A DNA stretch of 44,426 nucleotides from an uncultured Porphyromonadaceae bacterium (GTDB lineage: Bacteria; Bacteroidota; Bacteroidia; Bacteroidales; Muribaculaceae), in assembly GCA_947177405.1 (NCBI GenBank), contig CAMWUJ010000018.1:1-44426 (forward strand), given 5' to 3'. Positions 15,689 through 22,371 of this stretch are shown one piece after another. The position numbers and the translations under genes were made by a program. The notes under the pieces were generated by a model. That model ran no database searches and was not told the DNA's origin. It saw nothing but the letters and a program-made list of their open reading frames with translations. The first letter of the stretch is position 1. Each line of letters begins with the position of its first letter.

Positions 15689-16653
15689 AATATCCAGTTG
15701 AAAAGATAACCTGACAAAATGATGATTACAGTAACGACACCAAAGAAGATGCCTATGAGTTTCCAAGTCATTACCTTTTTGAGCAGGGTAGCTTCCGGCA
15801 ATGAAAGACCGACAACGGCCATCATAAAAGCAAGAGCAGTTCCTATAGATATTCCTTTTGCGACGAAGACCTGAATGACAGGTACAATTCCGGCAGCATT
15901 GGCATACATCGGTACGGCGAGTATAACGGCAACGGGGACGGCATACCATGCATCACTGCCCATCCACCGGGCAAAGAACTCATCGGGGACAAAGCCGTGA
16001 ATACCTGCGCCTATGGCAATACCTATCAGGATATACAGGAACACTCCTCTGACAATACCCCATGCTTCTCGTATTATGGTTGGCAAACGTTGGAGGAAGG
16101 GTACTTTTTCAGCCTCCCATTCCATTGACTCAGCCTCAGACTGCGCCTGTATCTGACGCACCCAAGGCGTCAGCAGATGTCCGAGTTTCATCTTGCCGAG
16201 TATCATTCCACCAATCATACCCATAAGGATACCGCTTGCAACATATATTCCCGTTATCTTCCACCCGAATGTTCCGGCGAACATTGCTACGGCAACCTCA
16301 TTGACAAGGGGCGATGTAATCAGGAAGGCAAAAGTTACACCAAGAGGAATACCGCCTTTAACAAATCCTATGAACAGCGGAATTGACGAACAGGAGCAGA
16401 ATGGAGTGATCGCTCCGAATACGGAGGCAAGCAGATATTCAAGTCCGTAAAGTTTTCGGGTGGTGAGATAATGACGTAGCCTGTCAATCGGGAAATAGGC
16501 ATTGATAATGCCCATTATCACCGATATGAAGAACAACAGTATCGTTATCTTTATGGAGTCATAGAAGAAGAAATTAACAGCACTTCCCCAGTGCGACTCC
16601 GGCGATAATCCGAAAACCGTATATACGAGCCAGTCTGCAAATGCCTGTATCAT
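15685..16653 (-). CDS. DUF318/ArsP-type permease, copy 2
   Basis: The 322-residue integral membrane protein has the motif FGAITPFCSCSSIPLFIG near residue 95 and ends SGYLFNWIL, like copy 1. Loops between the halves are charged (QAQSEAESMEWEAEK). ArsP-like proteins move arsenicals out of the cell; this copy is the closer of the two to the thioredoxin gene, with a 4-base overlap. Having one permease on each side of arsC suggests an old duplication with divided cargo; the cargo of each cannot be told from sequence. Confidence 0.8.
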   Translation of the reverse strand: MIQAFADWLVYTVFGLSPESHWGSAVNFFFYDSIKITILLFFISVIMGIINAYFPIDRLRHYLTTRKLYGLEYLLASVFGAITPFCSCSSIPLFIGFVKGGIPLGVTFAFLITSPLVNEVAVAMFAGTFGWKITGIYVASGILMGMIGGMILGKMKLGHLLTPWVRQIQAQSEAESMEWEAEKVPFLQRLPTIIREAWGIVRGVFLYILIGIAIGAGIHGFVPDEFFARWMGSDAWYAVPVAVILAVPMYANAAGIVPVIQVFVAKGISIGTALAFMMAVVGLSLPEATLLKKVMTWKLIGIFFGVVTVIIILSGYLFNWIL

Positions 16654-17039
16654 GCGAGCAACTGTTTGACTTGTTCAACAGTCAGTTTCTGACCTTTTGA
16701 AACGACCTTATCATTTACAACAAGAGCCGGGAGAGACATCACATCGTATGCCATAATCTTGTTAAGGTCTTCCTCTTTCTCGACAGTCGCGTCTATACCA
16801 AGTTCCTTGACAGCCTCTTGCACAGTGCTGTATAAAGCCTTGCAGCTTGAACAGCCGGTGCCAAGAACCTTAATGACTTTTTTCCCATCTTCTGATGAAC
16901 TGCAACCGCAAGACTGGGGTTCCGCAAACTTTACCTCGTCGGGAACTATTTCTATCTGACTGCCGCAGCAGCATGACGATTTTTTCTTAGGAGCGAAAAG
17001 CGTACTCCAAAAACCTTTCTTTTCTTTGTTATCTGACAT
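16650..17039 (-). CDS. Cys-rich small thioredoxin (redox-active disulfide protein 2 type)
   Basis: The 129-residue protein has a C-terminal thioredoxin-like domain with GTGCSSCKALY (CSSC at 63-66) and MSLPALVVNDKVV, as in the TIGR00412 family. The N-terminal 50 residues add a basic segment with CCC (23-25) and CGC (44-46), candidate soft-metal ligands. It lies in the ars operon and could reduce ArsC or deliver arsenite to the permease. Both roles are inference. There is no signal peptide, so it is cytoplasmic. Confidence 0.8.
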   Translation of the reverse strand: MSDNKEKKGFWSTLFAPKKKSSCCCGSQIEIVPDEVKFAEPQSCGCSSSEDGKKVIKVLGTGCSSCKALYSTVQEAVKELGIDATVEKEEDLNKIMAYDVMSLPALVVNDKVVSKGQKLTVEQVKQLLA

Positions 17040-17051
17040 GATTGTTGAATT

Positions 17052-17765
17052 TTAGGAATACATTGTAATACAGTAGTATATGCCGACAAGAACAAATATT
17101 GTCCCGACAATAATGTTAAGCCATTTCTGGACGGCCTGTATCTTGCCGTAAACTTCGCCGACTTTCTCTACGCTGAAAGCGAGTATCCACGCAACGACAA
17201 GAACAGGAAGCGAGGTGGCAACGGCAAACAGTACGGGTAGAAGCCAACCAGCACTTGCCGTTACCGACATAGGAATGAGCATACCGAAATAGAAGATGCC
17301 GCTTGATGGGCAAAATGCCATTGCAAAGAGTACACCGAGCAGCAACGCTCCCCATGAACCTTTTCCAGCAAGCCTTTCACCTTTCTCCCCACCATCAAAT
17401 CCGAACTTCGGTAGATTGATTTTGTCGCCGAAAAGCATATAAAGACCAATTATCAGCAGAACGGGACCGATAAGGAGTTCGCCCCATTTGCTTATAGCCT
17501 TCTGAATACCGAACATACTTGCACCCTCTTTCAGGATTGAAATAAGGATTATTCCAAGTACGGTATAAGCCAAAATTCTGCCTGCTGTGTAATATAATCC
17601 TCGCTTGAAAATTGCTTTTCTGTCCTCGATGTTCTTTCCGATGAAGCCGATTGCAGCGATGTTTGTTGCAAGCGGACATGGCGAGATAGCCGTGAGCAGA
17701 CCGAGGACAAAAGCCGTCAGCGCAGGGGCAGCTCCATTGTCAAGTATGGATTGTAACCACTCCAT
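17052..17765 (-). CDS. arsG: ArsG-type (CcdA/DsbD-like) membrane transporter
   Basis: The 237-residue protein has six or seven membrane segments with the DsbD/CcdA signature: SPCPLATNIAAIGFIG (C30) and FAMAFCPSSGIFYFG (C152), a pair of membrane cysteines. The SPCPLATN form matches the ArsG family linked to aromatic arsenical handling in Bacteroides ars operons. It directly follows an ArsF-like gene with a 1-base gap, the usual pair. Electron transfer across the membrane as in CcdA is an alternative role. Confidence 0.75.
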   Translation of the reverse strand: MEWLQSILDNGAAPALTAFVLGLLTAISPCPLATNIAAIGFIGKNIEDRKAIFKRGLYYTAGRILAYTVLGIILISILKEGASMFGIQKAISKWGELLIGPVLLIIGLYMLFGDKINLPKFGFDGGEKGERLAGKGSWGALLLGVLFAMAFCPSSGIFYFGMLIPMSVTASAGWLLPVLFAVATSLPVLVVAWILAFSVEKVGEVYGKIQAVQKWLNIIVGTIFVLVGIYYCITMYS

Positions 17766-17766
17766 C

Positions 17767-18201
17767 TTATTTTAGGGCTGTTTCAATCTTTTCAGTGAGA
17801 CCTTGTTTGAATACATCTGGCTTGCTCTTTGCGTTGCCGAACCCAAATGAAGTAAGGTTGTCTCGTGTTTCCTGTCCTCCATTATATTTTACAAGAAACA
17901 GGGATGAACCGGTTACTTCATAGCTATCGGCCAAAGCCTCGTTTTCGTCGATGTCTATGACTTTGAATGAGAGTTCATCAGCAGGAACACCTGTAGCAAC
18001 CAAAGAGTCCACAACTTCCTTAGAGAACTTTTCGATTGCGCGACATGTGATACACCTTTGTTTACCGTGGAAATATATCAGTTCCACATGATCCTTTACA
18101 TCTTCAGCAACCGATGTTGCGTCAGTCTGACTTTCAGAGCTCTTGGCAGAGCAAGAAAACAACCCAATGGCAAGGGTCAGCATTAAAAGCGCTTTCTTCA
18201 T
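17767..18201 (-). CDS. arsF: ArsF-like thioredoxin-fold lipoprotein
   Basis: From the ATG at 18201 (MKKALLMLTLAIGLFSC) the product is 144 residues with a lipobox and lipidation at C17. The mature domain has YFHGKQRCITCRAIEKF with a CxxC pair at C50 and C53, as in the ArsF family named for nitro-aromatic arsenical reduction in Bacteroides. It should sit on the periplasmic side and exchange electrons with the ArsG-like membrane protein. An operator-like palindrome lies 25 bases upstream of its ATG, implying a second promoter after arsR. Confidence 0.75.
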   Translation of the reverse strand: MKKALLMLTLAIGLFSCSAKSSESQTDATSVAEDVKDHVELIYFHGKQRCITCRAIEKFSKEVVDSLVATGVPADELSFKVIDIDENEALADSYEVTGSSLFLVKYNGGQETRDNLTSFGFGNAKSKPDVFKQGLTEKIETALK

Positions 18202-18225
18202 TTTGATATTATTTAATGATAGCAA

Positions 18226-18241
18226 TTCGCAAAACTACGAA
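18226..18241 (-). promoter_or_regulatory. ArsR-type operator overlapping a -7 box, upstream of arsF
   Basis: The palindrome reads TTCGTAGTTTTGCGAA on the minus strand. Its eight central bases TAGTTTTG fit the Bacteroidota -7 consensus TAnnTTTG. It differs at one base from the site before arsR. A repressor bound here would cover the promoter. Confidence 0.65.
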
Positions 18242-18262
18242 CATTAATAGTAAAAAATAGTG

Positions 18263-18592
18263 CTACGAGCAGCAGCTATTCTTTTTTGAGGGACAGCAGT
18301 CGTCAAACATCTTTGCAAAAAGTTGTTTGGCAACTGACCAATTATCAGGATTGATACAGTATTTTACCTTTGGAGGTTCGATAGTGCCTTGAATTAGCCC
18401 CGCATCTTTCAACTCGCTTAGATGCTGCGATACGGTAGCCTTTGCAATTGGAAGGACTTCATGAATGTCTCCGAAGAAACATTCATTACGTTGAGCGAGA
18501 AAATGCAATATGGCAATGCGTGTGGGATGTCCCATCGCCTTTGCAAATCTTGCAAGCCGTTCCTGCACAGGTGTTATCTCAATTTTTGACAT
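18263..18592 (-). CDS. arsR: ArsR-family metal-responsive repressor
   Basis: The 109-residue winged-helix protein has MGHPTRIAILHFLAQ and the recognition region KATVSQHLSELKDAGLI (51-67). The usual ELCVCDL metal site is NECFFGDI, with only C38. The C-terminus instead ends DDCCPSKKNSCCS with C99, C100, C107 and C108, so arsenite sensing may use the tail cysteines, as in some characterised ArsR proteins with C-terminal sites. It is the first gene of the minus-strand ars operon and likely represses it. Confidence 0.88.
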   Translation of the reverse strand: MSKIEITPVQERLARFAKAMGHPTRIAILHFLAQRNECFFGDIHEVLPIAKATVSQHLSELKDAGLIQGTIEPPKVKYCINPDNWSVAKQLFAKMFDDCCPSKKNSCCS

Positions 18593-18610
18593 ATTCAGAT
18601 ATTATTCATG

Positions 18611-18626
18611 TTCGCAAAATTACGAA
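18611..18626 (-). promoter_or_regulatory. ArsR-type operator overlapping a -7 box, upstream of arsR
   Basis: The minus strand reads TTCGTAATTTTGCGAA. The centre TAATTTTG is a full -7 box and is framed exactly by TTCG and CGAA. It lies 19 bases upstream of the arsR ATG, as expected for autorepression. Confidence 0.7.
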
Positions 18627-18699
18627 TAATTCTGCAAATACACAAGTTGTAGAAGCAATAATTTAATATTCCTATTGATAATCAAGCTCTTGTCCTATC

Positions 18700-19146
18700 T
18701 TATTTTATCTTCCTAAGACGATTCCAACTCGGAATACCTCTGAAAAGATGTACAATAACAGCCACGGACATTATTATGCCGAACCAATAATGATGAAGAC
18801 CAAGATTTGGTATCTTTACCGGAGACAGCAACTTTACCAAGCCGGTGATAAAAGTAATTGCAACGAATACAATCACCACCCAAGTGTCAATCCGGAACCA
18901 TCTGAATTTAGTTTTCATGGCTGAGAACATCCTCTTGAACTGAATACTATGCAGACATGCAACACCGACCATCAGGAAACCGGCAATCCAATGAACCATC
19001 TTAATGACCGGGGGTGGCTCTATGAGTATGTCGTGTTTCTTAAGATGAAGAATTATACCTGTTGCAAGGGTAATCACAAACAGTATGATCAATGTCATAC
19101 CCACGTTTGCTTTAGATTTCGGGGTTGTCATAATAGTTATAGTCAT
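18700..19146 (-). CDS. DUF4405-like membrane protein (cytochrome b-like)
   Basis: The product of 148 residues (start at 19146; 19131 is also possible) has four membrane segments. Histidines lie in the membrane pattern typical of di-heme b-type proteins: VHWIAGFLMVGVACLHSIQF and HHYWFGIIMSVAVIVHLFRG. DUF4405 proteins are thought to be small membrane electron carriers; that is weakly established. A palindrome like the ArsR operators lies about 55 bases upstream, so it may belong to the arsenic regulon and feed electrons to the ArsG/ArsF pair (inference). Confidence 0.65.
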   Translation of the reverse strand: MTITIMTTPKSKANVGMTLIILFVITLATGIILHLKKHDILIEPPPVIKMVHWIAGFLMVGVACLHSIQFKRMFSAMKTKFRWFRIDTWVVIVFVAITFITGLVKLLSPVKIPNLGLHHYWFGIIMSVAVIVHLFRGIPSWNRLRKIK

Positions 19147-19200
19147 TGGGTTGCTGTGTATAATAAACTTAAATATTAAACATCTTATCAAGGATTATTG

Positions 19201-19216
19201 TTCGTCATAATACGAA
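19201..19216. promoter_or_regulatory. Third ArsR-like palindrome, upstream of the DUF4405 gene
   Basis: TTCG-TCATAATA-CGAA has the same arms and 8-base spacing as the two sites near arsR. The symmetry here extends outward to TATTGTTCG and CGAACAATA, 9 bp on each side. The centre does not match a -7 box. Confidence 0.5.
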
Positions 19217-19299
19217 CAATATAGTATGCAAACGATTTAAGAATATCGAAATCTATCGTAAATGACTTTATTGGCGGCGGACCATACTTTCGCAGTATA

Positions 19300-19343
19300 T
19301 ATAAAAGAGCAAGAGGTAAGTATCTTCTTAATTTACCCCTTGC
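19300..19343 (-). terminator. Probable terminator of the aguA-aguB operon
   Basis: On the minus strand GCAAGGGGTAAA and TTACCTCTTGC can pair around a 12-base loop, followed by TCTTTTAT. It lies about 65 bases after the aguB stop. Confidence 0.5.
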
Positions 19344-19408
19344 CTTATTCTTTCAATATGTCCTATTGTGAAATTCTTAATTTGGTGCCATCCAATATAT
19401 TTAGAAAG

Positions 19409-20296
19409 TTAATCAAGGAATCTTCCGGTGAGACCGGAATAGTTCTCTATCCTACGGTCGCGGAAGAATGGCCACCAACGTCTCACATTCTCGCTTCTTC
19501 CAAGATCAATGCCCACTATCTCCTCTGCAGGAGCGTTGTCAGGAGCCAGATATAGAAACTCACCCTGAGGCCCTGCCACAAAACTGCTTCCCCAGAAATC
19601 GATTCCAGAGGTTGCTCCCGACATATCCTCTTCGAAACCACAGCGATTCACACTTACTACCGGCAACCCGTTGGCTACTGCATGACCTCTCTGCACCGTG
19701 ATCCATGCCTCCCTCTGACGTGCTCTTTCCTCCTCATCATCATCGGGATTCCAGCCTATGGCCGTAGGATAAATAAGAATCTCTGCTCCCCTCATGGCCA
19801 TAAGACGCGCAGCCTCCGGATACCATTGATCCCAACAGACAAGTACCCCCAGTTTTCCCACGGATGTCTTTATCGGCTCGAATCCGAGATCACCGGGAGT
19901 GAAATAAAATTTCTCATAGAATCCGGGGTCATCTGGAATATGCATCTTGCGATATTTTCCTGCAACCGATCCATCCTTTTCAAACACTATCGCAGTATTA
20001 TGGTAAAGACCGGGGGCACGTCGCTCGAATGTGCTTGTCACCAACACCACATTATTTGCCGAAGCGGCTTCGCCATAAAATTCCGTATAGTCACCGGGGA
20101 TATCACGCGCCAAGTCAAAATTATTCACATCCTCAGTCTGGCAAAAATAAAGGGAATCGTGAAGTTCTGAAAGCACTATCAGATCCGCCCCCTCTGACGC
20201 AAGATTTTCTATTGCGGCAAGATTACGGACTCTGTTAACATCCATATTTTCACTAAACGAGTGTTGCACTATTCCCACCTTTATCACTTTCTCCAT
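19409..20296 (-). CDS. aguB: N-carbamoylputrescine amidase
   Basis: The 295-residue nitrilase-superfamily protein has the catalytic triad Glu-Lys-Cys: E44 in LSELHDSLYF, K117 in RKMHIPDDPGFYEKFYF and C154 in LVCWDQWYPEAA. It hydrolyses N-carbamoylputrescine to putrescine, CO2 and ammonia. The agmatine deiminase gene ends 5 bases before its start, and the pair is the standard two-step agmatine route. The length is normal and the product is cytoplasmic. Confidence 0.95.
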   Translation of the reverse strand: MEKVIKVGIVQHSFSENMDVNRVRNLAAIENLASEGADLIVLSELHDSLYFCQTEDVNNFDLARDIPGDYTEFYGEAASANNVVLVTSTFERRAPGLYHNTAIVFEKDGSVAGKYRKMHIPDDPGFYEKFYFTPGDLGFEPIKTSVGKLGVLVCWDQWYPEAARLMAMRGAEILIYPTAIGWNPDDDEEERARQREAWITVQRGHAVANGLPVVSVNRCGFEEDMSGATSGIDFWGSSFVAGPQGEFLYLAPDNAPAEEIVGIDLGRSENVRRWWPFFRDRRIENYSGLTGRFLD

Positions 20297-20301
20297 ATCT
20301 C

Positions 20302-21357
20302 TTAATCATTTTCTGTTACAACAGGATTAAAAATTCCCGCAGGGATCTGCATTGTAGCACAATGCAACGAACCATGCTGACGTATCAAAGTGAGGCAATC
20401 CACCCCCACCACTTCATGATCAGGGAAAGCCACTCTTACCGTGGTACACGCGAGATCATCATTCATAGGCTGTCCGTAAGTAGGCATGAAGATATGAGTC
20501 GGAGTCACAAGATAATTGGCATACGTGGCAGGAAGCCGCTGACCGGCCTCGTCATAAATAGGATCGGGCAAAGGAAGCTCCACAAGATTATAAGGTTCAC
20601 CCTCCGGATTACGGAACATTGTGAGCTGCGCCCTCATCTTCAGCAGAGGTTCAAAATGATCATCATCCATATTCCGGCAGCCGGTGAAAAGTATCACATT
20701 CCCGGGAGCTATCCGGCATAGGGTATCGATATGGGAGTCGGTGTCATCACCGGCAAGCTCACCATAGTCCAACCATAGCACATGATCCGCCCCGAGCCTC
20801 TCTTCAAGTTCTTTATTTAATTCCTGCTTGTTCATTCCGCCGTTGCGGTTGGGAGATTGAAGACAGCGCGAAGTGGTCAGGATAGTGCCGCGTCCGTCAC
20901 TCTCTATTGAACCGCCCTCAAGGATAAAGGATCTCTCATTGCGATACGCTGCAGGAAGCATAACTGATTTTTCCTTCAGACGAAGATTCACGAGATTGTC
21001 TTTATCCGAAGCGAATTTCAGACCCCACCCGTTGAATCCGAAATCCAGTGCTATCAGACGCTCGCCGCGTTCCACTGATATCGGTCCGTAATCACGCGTC
21101 CAGGTGTCATTATATTCCTCAGCAATAACTGTCACATCATCCGAATCAATAAGATTCCCGAGAGTTTTCTCAGCATACTCCCTTGATGGACTCAACACCA
21201 CACATTTCACTCCCGCTTCAGTAAAAGCTCCTATCAATCTGCGATATTGGGCGCAGGCCTCCTCCAGAATATAGTTCCAGTCGGTGTGAGGAGCAGGGAG
21301 AGCCAGCAAGACACACTCGCAGCTTTCCCACTCAGCAATCATTCTTATATCTTTCAT
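20302..21357 (-). CDS. aguA: Agmatine deiminase
   Basis: The 351-residue protein of the peptidyl-arginine-deiminase superfamily has WTRDYGPISV near residue 88, FILEGGSIESDG and the C-terminal GSLHCATMQIPAG with catalytic C333. It converts agmatine to N-carbamoylputrescine and ammonia. It is the first gene of a two-gene operon with aguB. The family signature usually reads GGGNIHC; GSLHC is a normal variant. It is divergent from the DUF1599 gene. Confidence 0.95.
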   Translation of the reverse strand: MKDIRMIAEWESCECVLLALPAPHTDWNYILEEACAQYRRLIGAFTEAGVKCVVLSPSREYAEKTLGNLIDSDDVTVIAEEYNDTWTRDYGPISVERGERLIALDFGFNGWGLKFASDKDNLVNLRLKEKSVMLPAAYRNERSFILEGGSIESDGRGTILTTSRCLQSPNRNGGMNKQELNKELEERLGADHVLWLDYGELAGDDTDSHIDTLCRIAPGNVILFTGCRNMDDDHFEPLLKMRAQLTMFRNPEGEPYNLVELPLPDPIYDEAGQRLPATYANYLVTPTHIFMPTYGQPMNDDLACTTVRVAFPDHEVVGVDCLTLIRQHGSLHCATMQIPAGIFNPVVTEND

Positions 21358-21487
21358 CTCTGATTCATTTCTGTCTTAAGATTATTTACAGGACATTACC
21401 GAATAATCCGTGTTACACTAAACATCAGGGTAAAGATAGGTAATATTTTCAAATATAATTGTTATTTTTGCATAAAATTTAAAGAAG

Positions 21488-22045
21488 ATGGATAAAAAAC
21501 ATGATACAGCGGCCGAATTTGATTCCGTGAAAGGTATTTGCCGCAATATTTTCGAGAAGAAACTTAAAGATTACGGCACATCCTGGCGAATCATGCGTCC
21601 CTCCAGTCTCACCGACCAGATCTATATCAAGGCCCGCAGGATACGATCGCTTGAAGAAATGGGATCTGACAAAGCCGCGGTCGATGAAGGAATTGAACCT
21701 GAATTCATAGGAATAGTCAATTACTGCGTCATTGCACTTATTCAGTTGGAATTAGGTCCCGGTGAGGCCATTTCTTCTGAGAGAGCTCTGGATCTGTATG
21801 ATTCATGGCTTAACAAGGCCACAGCCCTTATGAACAATAAGAATCATGACTACGATGAAGCATGGCGACTCATGAGAGTGAGCAGCTTCACCGACATCAT
21901 TCTTCAGAAACTCCTGCGCACAAAAGAAATAGAAGATCATGGCGGCAAGACTCTCATCAGCGAGGGAGTGGATGCCAACTATATGGATATGATTAATTAT
22001 GCCCTTTTCGCACTAATTAAGACCTCATTCAACAAAATCTGTTAA
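21488..22045 (+). CDS. DUF1599 domain protein with two repeats
   Basis: The 185-residue protein contains two related units: LKDYGTSWRIMRPSSLTDQI (about 30-49) and KNHDYDEAWRLMRVSSFTDII (about 118-138). The domain is called nucleotide modification associated domain 1, but its role in this gene context is not known. In Bacteroidales it usually sits beside a DoxX/BT_3928-like gene, as here. A plus-strand TATTTTTG at 21463-21470 is a candidate -7 box. Confidence 0.85.
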   Translation: MDKKHDTAAEFDSVKGICRNIFEKKLKDYGTSWRIMRPSSLTDQIYIKARRIRSLEEMGSDKAAVDEGIEPEFIGIVNYCVIALIQLELGPGEAISSERALDLYDSWLNKATALMNNKNHDYDEAWRLMRVSSFTDIILQKLLRTKEIEDHGGKTLISEGVDANYMDMINYALFALIKTSFNKIC

Positions 22046-22054
22046 TGCCGGAGT

Positions 22055-22145
22055 CGCAGATGTGCCTCGGATATCGCTCTGAAGATTCAGGAGCATAGCG
22101 GGCTATGTGACTGAATCAAAGAGCGATAGACGAGGTGCAGCTGCG
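22055..22145 (+). repeat. Long imperfect palindrome after DUF1599
   Basis: Arms 22055-22080 and 22120-22145 match at about 21 of 26 positions. Inside, GATTCAG (22084-22090) pairs with CTGAATC (22111-22117) and CATAG with CTATG. No U-tract follows directly. It may act as a terminator, a REP-like element or a structured RNA. Confidence 0.6.
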
Positions 22146-22223
22146 AACCTCAGCTATTTTTAATTTCGTTATCTCTTAATTATTTTAATAAAGCCCTCAT
22201 TTCAATATTTTAAAATTACCTTT

Positions 22224-22322
22224 GGCTCGGCTCTTGGGGGCTCAAATCTCCTTTTGCATCAGTCACAACTCGAAGGTTGCTCCTTCTGCAAAAGAAGATT
22301 TTAGCTCCCCAATAGCCGCTCC
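22224..22322. repeat. Palindromic intergenic repeat, diverged relative of the urease-flanking repeat
   Basis: Arms of about 35 bases (22224-22258 and 22287-22322) are imperfect complements. The centre contains AAGGTTGCTCC and the outer part TTTTAGCTCCCCAA, resembling AGAGGTTGCTGCC and AATCAGCTCCAAAA of the element at 39141-39333 in the same order and spacing. No terminal repeats like those of that element were found here. Confidence 0.45.
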
Positions 22323-22371
22323 GGCATTTTTAACATATTTTGTTGAATGAGGTATAGCTCCGCTTCTGATT

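Larger units (their letters stand above)
22046..22371. other. Intergenic region with two long stem-loops
   Basis: This 326-base gap contains a large imperfect hairpin at 22055-22145 and a second at 22224-22322. No gene is seen. The second hairpin resembles the repeat near the urease genes. Confidence 0.6.

Noticed and set aside
15689-15949. N-terminal extension of arsC
   Set aside because: It overlaps the permease gene in another frame and reads as Cys/Arg-rich nonsense; MKILVLCTGN is the known family start.
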